Shown in pieces: positions 15,761 through 25,200 of a stretch of DNA of 64,000 bases. The notes below the pieces were generated by a model. It did not search any database and had not been told where the DNA came from. It was given only the letters and a program-made list of their open reading frames with translations. The position numbers and the translations under genes were made by a program. The DNA is from Acidobacteriota bacterium (GTDB lineage: Bacteria > Acidobacteriota > Blastocatellia > Pyrinomonadales > Pyrinomonadaceae): the NCBI GenBank assembly GCA_003385635.1, contig QQUY01000001.1:1086001-1150000 (forward strand), in the 5' to 3' direction. The stretch's first letter is position 1; every line of letters begins with the position of its first letter.

Positions 15761-16945
15761 TTAATTCACGCTTACTGAGCTCGGCAGCGGGACATCGCCG
15801 TTCGCCCCGAAGTTGATCGCCTGGAAGCCGTTCGTCGAGCCGAAGATGTACCAGGTCCTGTCGCCCGGCCGCCAGATCGCAGGATCAGTTCTTCCGTCCC
15901 CGTCATAATCTCCGGGAGCAGGAATGTCCCCCTGAACACCCCAAGGGAAGCTGAAGAACGAGTCGTCCTCACTCCTGATCACAAACCAGGCCGAGGTGGA
16001 GGGCCTGTAGAAAGCGACATCTGCCTTTCCGTCACCCGTCCAGTCGCCGACAGCGGTCCTGTCCCCCGGCGAGCCGAACTGAAAGGCCTTTACACCCTGA
16101 GAAGATCTCAGAAGCCAGAACTGATTATCCGGGGATCTGAACACCGCCACGTCATCCATCCCGTCCCCGTCATAGTCGGCCACGATCGGCTTGTCGACCG
16201 ACACACCGAAGGGAACCACAGAGACCTGCTGGTCCGAGGAGCGGAAGATGAACCATGTGCCGGATGAAGGCCTGAAGACGGCAGGATCGGCCGTCCCGTC
16301 ACCGTCAAAATCACCCGGGGCGGGAATATCGCCATTTCCTCCGAAAGGAAATGCGAAGAAGGTCAGGTCCTCGCTTCTGAGAATGAACCATTGGCCTGTC
16401 GAGGGTCGCCAAAAAGCTATGTCGGCCTTTCCGTCTCCTGTGTAATCGGCCGGCACAAGGACATCGGAAGGGAAGCCGAAGGTCAGCCCCAGAGTTCCCT
16501 GGTCCGATGAGCGAAGCAGCCACCACTGTGACGATGAGCCCTCGGGAGCAGGATTGTCCAGAAGATTCGTCGGATTGGGCCGGAACACAGAGGCATCCGT
16601 CCTTCCGTCGCCGTCAAAATCGAACACGGCCGCGTTCCGCGAGATCTCGACGCCGATCCCGCCGCGATAGCCCGAAATCAACGAGAACGAACCGCCGGTG
16701 CTCTGAATTCCAGCGATGGGTTCAGCAATCGTAGAGTCGGTTGAGAATGTCCCGCCCGAGGAAACGCCGCCACCGCTTGAAATGACCGATCTTCGGATCT
16801 CGTACGGACCACCGGACTGGCCCGGAAGCAGTGACACCAGGAAAAATAGACAGAACACAGGCTTTAGAGCGCTAGAAAGGGAAATCATACTTCGCTTCTT
16901 TACAGTCCCCGGCGCTGTGTCCCAGCATTTGTTGGAGTTGAACAT
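15761..16945 (-). CDS. secreted FG-GAP/VCBS repeat protein (paralogue)
   Basis: A 394-residue protein with the same seven calcium-loop repeats as the gene at 5398-6600. Over about 285 bp (16313-16597) the two genes differ at only a few bases, far closer than the flanking parts. The start at 16945 is chosen because GGAGGG lies 5 nt upstream; starts at 16978 (inside the fibre gene) and 16888 are also in frame. The signal-peptide core is FCLFFLVSLLPGQSGG. It begins 11 bp after the stop of the fibre gene at 16957, repeating the fibre-then-VCBS order of operon 1. It ends SSVSVN, as does the subtilisin at 22286. Confidence 0.9.
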   Translation of the reverse strand: MFNSNKCWDTAPGTVKKRSMISLSSALKPVFCLFFLVSLLPGQSGGPYEIRRSVISSGGGVSSGGTFSTDSTIAEPIAGIQSTGGSFSLISGYRGGIGVEISRNAAVFDFDGDGRTDASVFRPNPTNLLDNPAPEGSSSQWWLLRSSDQGTLGLTFGFPSDVLVPADYTGDGKADIAFWRPSTGQWFILRSEDLTFFAFPFGGNGDIPAPGDFDGDGTADPAVFRPSSGTWFIFRSSDQQVSVVPFGVSVDKPIVADYDGDGMDDVAVFRSPDNQFWLLRSSQGVKAFQFGSPGDRTAVGDWTGDGKADVAFYRPSTSAWFVIRSEDDSFFSFPWGVQGDIPAPGDYDGDGRTDPAIWRPGDRTWYIFGSTNGFQAINFGANGDVPLPSSVSVN

Positions 16946-16956
16946 GTTGCCCTCCG

Positions 16957-19836
16957 CTACCTGTCGACGCTCACACAAACGGCCTCTGCCGGTGTAGACC
17001 TGCAGATCAGAGACCTGAGGGCTGATAGTTCGGATTCAAGCTTCTGAATTCTCAATTCCTGCTTCTTGTTTCTTTCGAGCTGCTTATCCAGCTCTTCTTG
17101 CTGTTCACGGACAACTGTCAATAGAACAACTCCCAACCTGTCGTATTTCACCCCTTCAACCTCGCCTTCGGCGTTGAATGTTACAAGGCGGGAATCAACA
17201 GTTGCCACGTCTTCAGCAACGAGGCCTATGTCTTGAACTCCAGAATCTTTCCAGGTGAAGGTCACGGGATGAAGACGCCGAATGAGATCGGATCCAGAGA
17301 GATAACCGAGAATGTCCGATTTGTATCGGCGGCTAGAGGAGCAGGCTGCGATCTGAAATTGTGCGTTTCGGCAAAGCGCGGTTGCGCCTCCAGCCCCAAG
17401 TGAACCCACGCGGATTATTCCCTGGACCTGCAGCTTGTCCTGGGGGTTCGAAGTGCCGATGCCAACATTCGAATTGTTTCCGAGGATCAGGCAATTGCTG
17501 CAGCTGATCTGGGTGTTGGCCCCAAGAGCGGTCGCATTCGTCAGGGTCGCGGGCGTCATCGTCGCTCCCGCATTCGCTCCGATGTAAGTGTTATTGTTGC
17601 CGGTGGTGTTGTCGTCTCCAGCATTGATACCCACGAAAGTATTATTGTCGGCTACGGTGTTCGCGCCGGCGCTTCTCCCGAAAAACGAGTTGTTGTTTCC
17701 AGCATTGCCTTGTCCTCCGGCCCCATTGCCAAAAAACGAGTTGTCACTGCCCGTAGAGAAGACTCCGGCCGAGTTGCCGAAGTATGAGTTTCTTTCCCCG
17801 GACACATTCATGAGACCTGCCCCGGTTCCGAAGAAGGAATTGAAACCTCCTACCGTATTGAACCCGGAAGAGGAGCCGAAGAAAGAGTTGCCAGATGCCG
17901 TTTCGTTTGACGCACCCGCGTTGGAACCGACGAACGTATTGCCATTTGCCGTGGTGTTGTTTGTCCCGGCCCTGAAACCAAGGAAAGTATTAGAGCTTCC
18001 AGCAGTATTGTCTTCGCCAGCTCTTGCACCGAAGAAAGAATTTGCGTCTGCTGACGGATCGTCAGTGAATCTTCCGGCGTTGTAACCGACGAAAGAATTG
18101 GAACCACCTTCTGAATTGCTGAGACCTGCACCCGCACCGATGAACGTGTTTCTGAGTCCGGTAGTATTACCAAATCCTGCTCGATCTCCTACAAACGTGT
18201 TGAGCGATCCTGTGGTGTTTTCTCTCCCCGTCAGGTTTCCGAAAAAAGCATTCTGACTGCCAATAGAGTTTGCAAAGCCGGAATCACTCCCGAAGAACGA
18301 GTTTTCGTCCCCGTCATTTTCCCGGCCAGCATTTATGCCGAAGAACGCGTTTCCATCGCCGGTGTTGTTGCGTCCAGCAAACAGGCCGAAGATCGAGTTG
18401 AAACTACCGGTATTTGCCTGACCTGCAGAGCTTCCGAAGATCGAGTTTCCTGCTCCTGCGGATGTACCGGATCCCACATCAGCTCCGAAGAATGAGTTGT
18501 CGCTACCTCCTACGTTTGCGCTGCCTGCTCCTGCGCCAAAAAACGAATTATTGTTTCCGGTCACATTTGCAGTCCCGGCAAACACTCCGAGAAATGAATT
18601 GTTGTTTCCGATGGTATTGCTAGAACCCGCTGAAGAGCCGATAAAAGTATTACCACCACCTGTGGAATTGCCGAGTCCAGCATTGTCACCGAAAAACGAA
18701 TTTGTAGAACCTGTTGTGTTTGAACTACCCGCCAACTGTCCGAAAAAGGAGTTGCTGCCTCCGATTGTGTTGTTCTGACCAGAGCCTGATCCGAAGAACG
18801 AGTTGCTCGCTCCTACTGTGTTTGATTGACCACTATTCGTTCCGTAGAAGGAATTATTCACCCCGGTAGTGTTAGACAGTCCCGCAGCGTTCCCAAAGAA
18901 TGAATTGTTGCTCCCGGTCGTGTTCAAGCTTCCTGAACCCGATCCGAAGAAAGAATTCGAATCTCCGGTTGTGTTCGATATTCCGGAACCGGCGCCAAAG
19001 AAGGAGTTATTGCTTGCCGTTGAATTATCTCTTCCGGCGTTTGTCCCGAAGAACGAGTTGTTGTTGCCCGTTGTGTTCGACTGACCGGACTTGTTTCCAA
19101 AAAAAGAGTTGTTGGTTCCTGAAGTGTTAGCCTGGCCCGAGGCGAAGCCAAAGAACGAATTAAAGTCGCCAGTCGTGTTCGATTCGCCAGCTGAGAGTCC
19201 GACAAATAGGCTGCCGGTGTTTCCGACCGTCAGGACCGGATTGCCGTTCATCCCGCCGAGGTTGTACTGGCTCATTGCATTGACAATGTCCGCCGACAGG
19301 ACGCCTCCGACTGTACCGTCCCCGCTGATATTGAAATCGGCCGGTGTTTGCGTCGTCGTGGTGTTCTGAATGAAGCCTGCGGCTGGAATCCCTTCCAACA
19401 ACGCCGAATCCCCGGCCGCATCGGCGGTTGTGGCGGAAATGCTCCTGATCGCATATGGTGCACTGAGAACTACCTGGCGTGGAGCAAGAGTAGTGAAGCC
19501 GCCAAGGCTGTTGGCTGAATCTGGCCTCACTCCGATCTCAATAAACCTGTCCCCTCCTGCAAATTCGTTTCCGAAGTCCAGGCTTACTGTGAATGAGCCG
19601 TTCGAGACCGCGACGCCGTTCTGCGTAACGGTTTGACCGAGTTGAGTTCCTCCTACTGCAGAATCGAAAAGTGCGAACTGGAAGTCATAGCTGCCGTTGG
19701 CCGGGACTCCTCCGTCAATCAGTTCTCCCTGGAACGTGAATGCGGTGGTTTGCGAATAAGACATGGTGTTACAAACGGCGAACACAACAATTGTCATGGC
19801 CGGAACCAACAATTTCTTAAAGACTTTCCTATCCAT
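16957..19836 (-). CDS. fibre-like repeat protein with C-terminal S74 chaperone domain
   Basis: A 959-residue paralogue of the two other fibre proteins. Signal peptide (MDRKVFKKLLVPAMTIVVFA... SYSQ); N-terminal domain (FTFQGELIDGGVPANGSYDFQF... LAPRQVVLSAPYAIRS); about 38 repeats of the NTTGxxNSFFGxxAG type; a cap with cysteines (ANTQISCSNCLILGNNSNVGIGTSNP) that differs from the other two; Cys loop ALCRNAQFQIAAC; S74 domain (SSRRYKSDI... GLVAEDVATVDSRLV... VKYDRLGVVLLTVVREQ); coiled coil; terminal C-x8-C. The ATG at 19836 has GGAGG 5 nt upstream and is preferred over 19851. A 95-aa ORF precedes it and a VCBS gene follows. Confidence 0.9.
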   Translation of the reverse strand: MDRKVFKKLLVPAMTIVVFAVCNTMSYSQTTAFTFQGELIDGGVPANGSYDFQFALFDSAVGGTQLGQTVTQNGVAVSNGSFTVSLDFGNEFAGGDRFIEIGVRPDSANSLGGFTTLAPRQVVLSAPYAIRSISATTADAAGDSALLEGIPAAGFIQNTTTTQTPADFNISGDGTVGGVLSADIVNAMSQYNLGGMNGNPVLTVGNTGSLFVGLSAGESNTTGDFNSFFGFASGQANTSGTNNSFFGNKSGQSNTTGNNNSFFGTNAGRDNSTASNNSFFGAGSGISNTTGDSNSFFGSGSGSLNTTGSNNSFFGNAAGLSNTTGVNNSFYGTNSGQSNTVGASNSFFGSGSGQNNTIGGSNSFFGQLAGSSNTTGSTNSFFGDNAGLGNSTGGGNTFIGSSAGSSNTIGNNNSFLGVFAGTANVTGNNNSFFGAGAGSANVGGSDNSFFGADVGSGTSAGAGNSIFGSSAGQANTGSFNSIFGLFAGRNNTGDGNAFFGINAGRENDGDENSFFGSDSGFANSIGSQNAFFGNLTGRENTTGSLNTFVGDRAGFGNTTGLRNTFIGAGAGLSNSEGGSNSFVGYNAGRFTDDPSADANSFFGARAGEDNTAGSSNTFLGFRAGTNNTTANGNTFVGSNAGASNETASGNSFFGSSSGFNTVGGFNSFFGTGAGLMNVSGERNSYFGNSAGVFSTGSDNSFFGNGAGGQGNAGNNNSFFGRSAGANTVADNNTFVGINAGDDNTTGNNNTYIGANAGATMTPATLTNATALGANTQISCSNCLILGNNSNVGIGTSNPQDKLQVQGIIRVGSLGAGGATALCRNAQFQIAACSSSRRYKSDILGYLSGSDLIRRLHPVTFTWKDSGVQDIGLVAEDVATVDSRLVTFNAEGEVEGVKYDRLGVVLLTVVREQQEELDKQLERNKKQELRIQKLESELSALRSLICRSTPAEAVCVSVDR
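17031..17079. repeat. 7-bp periodic tract inside coiled-coil coding sequence (copy 3)
   Basis: Seven in-phase heptamers (CGGATTC, AAGCTTC, TGAATTC, TCAATTC, CTGCTTC, TTGTTTC, TTTCGAG) lie in the coiled-coil segment of the 959-residue fibre gene. Read on the coding strand, most units begin GAA. Confidence 0.8.
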
Positions 19837-19863
19837 AAATGCCTCCTTCATAAAACCCGACCA

Positions 19864-20151
19864 CTATCCTTTTCCGTCGTTACTTTCGTTCACTTTTTCC
19901 ACGCGCTCGTCGGAGAGTTCCTCAGGCGGGGCGGCTCGGAGAAGTTCCATCGAGCGTTGATTACTGCGTACATTGGTTTGCGGGTCCGCTGGAAATGATC
20001 GGCTGTGCCCGTTCTCGGAGCGCGGATCGGAATCTGAAGCGGAACGGCATCCCCCATTCGAGCTGGCTATGGACTCGACGTGCGATCGGCGAACGGTGAT
20101 CGATCGTTTGCTCTCGATCTCCATCTCAAATGTCCTCCGCCTTTTCGCCAT
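19864..20151 (-). CDS. small hypothetical basic protein, first gene of fibre operon 2
   Basis: A 95-residue ORF starting MAKRRRTFEMEIESKRSITVRRS and ending 27 bp before the fibre start, whose ribosome site lies in that gap. The N-terminal basic, beta-like EMEIESKRSITVRRS is reminiscent of the NERKETLRIEIRRRKLR start of the 65-aa protein in fibre operon 1. The rest is Ser/Asn/Glu-rich and without a recognised domain. The longer in-frame start at 20286 would nearly reach the divergent regulator and is less likely. Coding status is moderate: position and start are good, composition is uneven, and a frameshift in the second half cannot be excluded. Confidence 0.5.
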   Translation of the reverse strand: MAKRRRTFEMEIESKRSITVRRSHVESIASSNGGCRSASDSDPRSENGHSRSFPADPQTNVRSNQRSMELLRAAPPEELSDERVEKVNESNDGKG

Positions 20152-20239
20152 TTCTTTCTCTGTTCCCGGGATTAGTGATAAATTAACCCCAAAACAAATA
20201 TCCGGTTCGCTGGATCTTCCTGAGCCTATGATCCCGCTT

Positions 20240-20281
20240 CCCGAAAAGTCCTTACAAAACCGGAATTTTTCGGGTTTTTTT
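20240..20281 (+). terminator. terminator-like hairpin in the leader of the wHTH-TPR gene
   Basis: CCCGAAAA (20240-20247) pairs with TTTTCGGG (20267-20274) and is followed by seven Ts (20275-20281), only 11 nt before the ATG at 20293 on the same strand. This is where an attenuator would sit. It does not have a T-run on the reverse strand, so it is not a terminator for the divergent operon. Confidence 0.5.
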
Positions 20282-20292
20282 CTCAAAAGGCG

Positions 20293-21795
20293 ATGAAACT
20301 ACCATCACGTCGCTTTTACGAATTCTCGTCATTTCGCGTGGATGTCGCGGAACGCACCCTCTTGCGCGACGGTGAACCCGTTCCACTTACTCCTAAAGTC
20401 TTCGATATTCTTTTGGTGCTTCTCGAGAATGCCGGACGGACGGTCGAGAAGGATCGATTGATGGACGAGGTGTGGACCGACACGATAGTCGAGGAAGGGA
20501 ACCTCAACCGCAACATATCAACTCTCCGCAAGGTGCTCGGCGACGACGCCCAGTCTCAGAGATTCATAAAAACCATCCCTAAATGCGGATACAGGTTCAC
20601 TTCCGAGATTCGCGAGATTATTGAAGACGAGGCGCAGGTAGTTATCGAGGACAGGACGCGATTCCGATTAAGGTATACGGACGAGGAGGGGAAGTCAGGA
20701 TTTCCGGGCAAGTTAGCCAAAGCTTCGGGGCTTGTGTTTCTGCTTCTGCTCGGCGCCTTCGCAGGAGTAGTGGCTTGGTTTTGGCTTACGGCGGGTGCGG
20801 CAGAGAGCCGGACATCGGCGGTTGTTAACCAAGAAGACAAGAACGAGGCCTTGCGACTGTATCGCCAGGGGAGAGAGCATTGGAGGACCCGGGATGGAAA
20901 GGACCTCCACGAGGCGATTGTACTCTTTGAGGCCGCGATTGCCAGAGATCCGGGTTTTGCCCGCGCACATGCAGCGCTCGGCGATGCATATGCGTTTGAC
21001 CTTCGTCTTTGGAGAAAAGCAGAAAAATCGGCTCGGAAAGCGCTGGCCCTAGATCCCGAAATGGGAGAAGCCCACGCCACCATCGGACTCGTAAAGATGA
21101 TGTGGGAATGGGATTTCGAGGAGGCGGAGCGTGAATTCAAACAGGCGATCAGGCTCACTCCGGACTACGCTCCAGCTCACCAGTGGTATGCGATAAACCT
21201 GCATGCGATTGGGTATGCGGGACACGCCGCTCATACGGAGATGCAAAAAGCGATCGAACTTGACCCGGAATCTGTCTCGATCAATGCAGATCTTTGTCAG
21301 ACACTCTATTTCCTATGGAGATTCGAGGAGGCGGAACAGCAGTGCAGGCGTACACTCAAACTCGATCCGGAGTCGGATGGCGCATATCAGTATCTATTTG
21401 AGATCTACAGTACTGTTGGAAGGCACGAAGACGCGGTTCAAACCTATATTAAGATGAAGGAACTTGCACTCTCCCCTTTGCCGCCTGAGGTAATGACACG
21501 AGTTCGCGCTGCATTCGAACGAGGAGGACACGTGGCCTTCAGACGGGAATTGATAAGTTTTATGTCGGAGAGTTGGCCGCAGAACTACAGAATCGCCCGT
21601 CAGTATGCCTGGATGGGTGAACAGGACGAGGCGTTCGTACATCTTGAGAAGGCCCTTAATGAGCGCGAGTTTGATATGTTCCTCTTTATTGCAGACCCTG
21701 CGTTCCTTCGCTACAAGGGTGATCCGAGGTACGATGAACTGGTAGAAAAAATGCGCAATTCAAGTGTGCCGTCCCAAACCCCGAAACAGGAGTGA
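20293..21795 (+). CDS. ToxR/CadC-like transmembrane winged-helix regulator with TPR repeats
   Basis: A 500-residue protein. Residues about 8-105 are an OmpR-type winged helix (YEFSSFRVDVAERTLLRDGEPVPLTPKVFDILL... NISTLRKVLGDD... IKTIPKCGYRF). One membrane span follows near 147-170 (GLVFLLLLGAFAGVVAWFWL). The C-terminal part has TPR-like helical pairs (ALRLYRQGREHWRTRDGKDLHEAIVLFEAAIARDPGFARAHAALGDAYAF and similar), expected outside the cytoplasm for protein binding. It is divergent from fibre operon 2, mirroring the regulator at 12700 and operon 1, though the sensor module is different. A terminator-like hairpin in its leader suggests attenuation. Confidence 0.88.
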   Translation: MKLPSRRFYEFSSFRVDVAERTLLRDGEPVPLTPKVFDILLVLLENAGRTVEKDRLMDEVWTDTIVEEGNLNRNISTLRKVLGDDAQSQRFIKTIPKCGYRFTSEIREIIEDEAQVVIEDRTRFRLRYTDEEGKSGFPGKLAKASGLVFLLLLGAFAGVVAWFWLTAGAAESRTSAVVNQEDKNEALRLYRQGREHWRTRDGKDLHEAIVLFEAAIARDPGFARAHAALGDAYAFDLRLWRKAEKSARKALALDPEMGEAHATIGLVKMMWEWDFEEAEREFKQAIRLTPDYAPAHQWYAINLHAIGYAGHAAHTEMQKAIELDPESVSINADLCQTLYFLWRFEEAEQQCRRTLKLDPESDGAYQYLFEIYSTVGRHEDAVQTYIKMKELALSPLPPEVMTRVRAAFERGGHVAFRRELISFMSESWPQNYRIARQYAWMGEQDEAFVHLEKALNEREFDMFLFIADPAFLRYKGDPRYDELVEKMRNSSVPSQTPKQE

Positions 21796-21805
21796 ACGGG
21801 AAGTC

Positions 21806-22290
21806 TGTACAGGGATGGAGGGGATGAAAGGGATGGAAGATTGATAATTGAAGATTGAGAATGGATAGTTAAAATTGATGATTGAAAATTGGGAATTCCG
21901 GGTTCAGAAATGACGAAAATCCGATGCAGCCGTTCGTCTTTTCAAACGATGAAAGGGATGGAAAGTTGATAATTGAAAATTGAGAATGGAAACTATAAGT
22001 CCAATGTTCAAAGCAGAACTGCTGTAGTCGGCGTGCTGAACAACTGGCCACTGAATCGAGTCCTTTACCTATTGACTCTTGAACCTTCAACTTTCCATTC
22101 TCAATTTTCAATTATCAATCTTCCATCTTGTTCATCCTGTTCAAAGAGAGTAATCAAACAGGGATGGAGGGGATTAAAGGGATGGGAAGTTGATAATTGA
22201 TAATGGAGAATTGAATCTCTAAGTTCAAAGTTGAACTTCGGACTCTGAATTTTCAATTCTCAATTCTCCATCCCCTTCATCCCTGTCAAT
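21806..22290. repeat. composite 9-bp/7-bp repeat element with long inverted arms
   Basis: Fills the gap between convergent genes. The left edge has 9-bp units (AGGGATGGA GGGGATGAA AGGGATGGA) followed by 7-bp units (ATTGATA ATTGAAG ATTGAGA). The arm at 21966-21991 is perfectly complementary over 26 bp to 22093-22118. A further pair of imperfect arms lies near 22180-22215 and 22247-22290. A long stem-loop in RNA is possible, and it may terminate both convergent transcripts. Confidence 0.85.
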
Positions 22291-25200
22291 TCACAGATAC
22301 AGAACTCGGCAGCGGGACATCGCCGTTCGCCCCGAACAGCACCGCCTGGAAGCCGTTAGTCGAGCCGAAGATGTACCACGTCCTGTCACTCGGTCTCCAG
22401 ACAGCGGGATCGAACCTTCCGTCGCCGTCAAAGTCTCCCGGTGACGGGACATCGCCGTTCGCTCCCCAGGGGAAGGCGAAGAACGAGTCGTCCTCACTCC
22501 TGATCACATACCATTCAGAAGTCGAGGGCCTGAAGAACGCCACATCCGCCTTTCCGTCTCCCGTCCAGTCTCCAACAGTTGTACGGTCTCCCGGAGCCCC
22601 GAACTGGAAGGCCTTCACTCCTTCAGAAGATCTCAGAAGCCAGAACTGGTTGTCAGGCGATCTGTAGACACCGACGTCATCCATCCCGTCACCGTCGTAA
22701 TCGGCGACGATCGGCTGATCTGCAGCGACTCCGAAGGGAACTACAGTAAGTCCTCCGTCAGAGCTCCTGACGATGAACCATGTTCCAGATGAGGGACGAT
22801 AGACGGCGGGATCGGCCTTTCCGTCTCCGTCAAAGTCTCCCGGAGCGGGAATGTCTCCCGAGGCACCGAAGGGGAAAGCGAAGAACGAGTCATCCTCAGA
22901 GCGCAGGATGAACCACTCACCGGTGGAAGGACGCCAGAAAGCAATGTCGGTCTTTCCGTCGCCTGTGAAGTCAGAAGCTACAGGGATGTCGTCCGAGTTC
23001 CCGAACTGAAGGCCCCGAGTCCCCTGGTCCGAGGACCTGAGGTACCACCACTGCGAGGAAGACCCCTCGGGGCCTACGCTCTCGGCAAGAGAGCCTGCGT
23101 TCGGCCGGAAGACAGAGACATCGGTCTTTGAGTCGCCGTCAAAATCGAAAACAGTCGTTCCAGTGGAAGCCTCCTGTGACACGTTGTACGCAACGAGAGA
23201 AAAGGTCTGATCAGTGCTGTCACCGTTTCCAGGGATTCCATCTCCGTTAAGCGCAACCGACCTGACCTCTATCGAAACCGGTGTACCGGCCGCTATTCCA
23301 GCTGGCAACCTGACCATTTCGACATTGTTGACCGAATCGGCCGTTCCGCCGGTTTCAGAGGTGCCATTTGTGAATACGTTTCCTTTGTATTCAGTTCCGC
23401 CGATCGTAACGGTGAGGTCGAGGTTATTAACAAGTGCTGGATCGGTCGCTCCGGGGGGATCTGTCCAGACCAGCGCGATCCTCAGCGGTTTCGATGCATC
23501 ATCGACCGAACCATCAATTACGTTCGCGAATCCCGGTTCAAAGATCTGGGTAGTCTCGTTCTTGAAGAGAGTAGAAGTACCGTCGTCGAAGATTAACTTC
23601 ATATTGACTCTGCCCCACCCTTCGTCTCCGTTCGGGATCGGGTCGGTCGCGCCGGTTCCCGTCATTTCTATTCCCGAATTCAGGATCGCCGCCTTTACAA
23701 GCGACGGCTGCGGAAGCTGTCCGCCGTTGTTATTCTTCCAGAACTGGGTAAATAACGCGGCAACGCCCGCGACCTGCGGCGCAGCGTGAGAGGTCCCGAT
23801 GCTGTAAACGTGATTGGCATCGATCACCCCTGAAGTCCCGGACGAACTCGCGGCACGACCCCCGGAAATGAAGGTTCCGGGCGCTGTTATATCGGGCTTG
23901 ATCCTTCCGTCAGCCGCAGGGCCACGGCTCGAGGAACTACGCATTTGGTCCATGTTGTCGGAAGACGAACCTCCGAGAAGCGGCCGTACATTCTCGGAAT
24001 TTGCTACCGCGATGACGTTCTTAGCCATTTTGGGCTGCGTCAGTCCGCTGGCGCCCGAGTTTCCGGCGGAGAAAACGATATTGATCGGGTCCACGGTTCC
24101 GGCGAATGAGGCGTCGAAGACAAAGCTGTCCCACATGGCAGCGAAGGCATTGTAGACATTTCCGTTCGTACCTGCGCCCCAACTGTTATTAATAATGGAT
24201 CCGTTGACTCCGTTTGGTCCCGCAGTGCTGACGGTGTCGTCAACAGACTGGGAGTCTGTCGTTGTGTTTCCGCTAACTAGGAACGGGATATTGATGATGT
24301 TTGCGCCAGGAGCGATCCCGCTTCCATAGTTATATCCTAGCGAATCGAGAGTCCCGAAAGGTATGTTCCCCGCAACGATACTTGCGTTGATATGTCCGTG
24401 GCTTCCCTGGCCGCCAGGAGCGGCACCCCGCAAAGGGCCATCGATCGTGTTAGTAGCTGTGATGTAGAAACCGCCCTGTCCAGGGATCTGGACGCCGCTG
24501 TCGGAAATGGCGACCGTGACGCCGGTTCCATCAACTCCGAACTGGGTCAATGGATCGTATCCTGGGCCGTCAATGGTCGTTACATTGGTATAGTTTCCGG
24601 CGACGATCTGCGCGGCCGCCTCGTCTTCCGCTACCGGTTTGTCGTAGGGATCTATCCGGAAGACGTCTTCGATCAAGGCGATCTTCGCGACCGCTTCTGA
24701 CTCCGCCTTTACAGTGACAAGGTCGAAGAAACCGTAAGGAGGCTCCTGGACCTCAACGATCTCTACACCCTTTGTAGACCTTATCTGTTGGAAGGCCGCC
24801 GCAAGATCCGCGCGTTTGAACACGGCAACGTGAAATTCTTCTACCCCGGGAGCTGCGCTTTCCGCCCTTTGCGTCGCCTGTGTCGATATCCTGTACTCCG
24901 GTTTGTATCTTCCGATCCACCGGACACGGGAATGCGATGCTAGCGTGTTGGCTGCTACGGCGTCTCCGTAAACGATAAACGCCCTGTGCGGAACATACTG
25001 GATGACCTCGGCTCCTGCTTCGCGAATGCTCTGAAGCCACTCGTCCGTCGCATATGCCGCCAATTGGACAATAAAATACTGTTTCTCTGAGCCTGAGGTT
25101 ACCGCACTTTTGAAAGCTTTTGTTTCGAGCGGCTCGAACCTAGCGGAGGGAACCGAGATCTCGGTTTCGAGCCTTCGTTCGGAAAGCCCGGTTAAATTAT

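Noticed and set aside
17588..19369. Repeat-rich + strand ORFs opposite the 959-residue fibre gene
   Set aside because: Same reason: shadows of the NTTG/NSFFG repeats.
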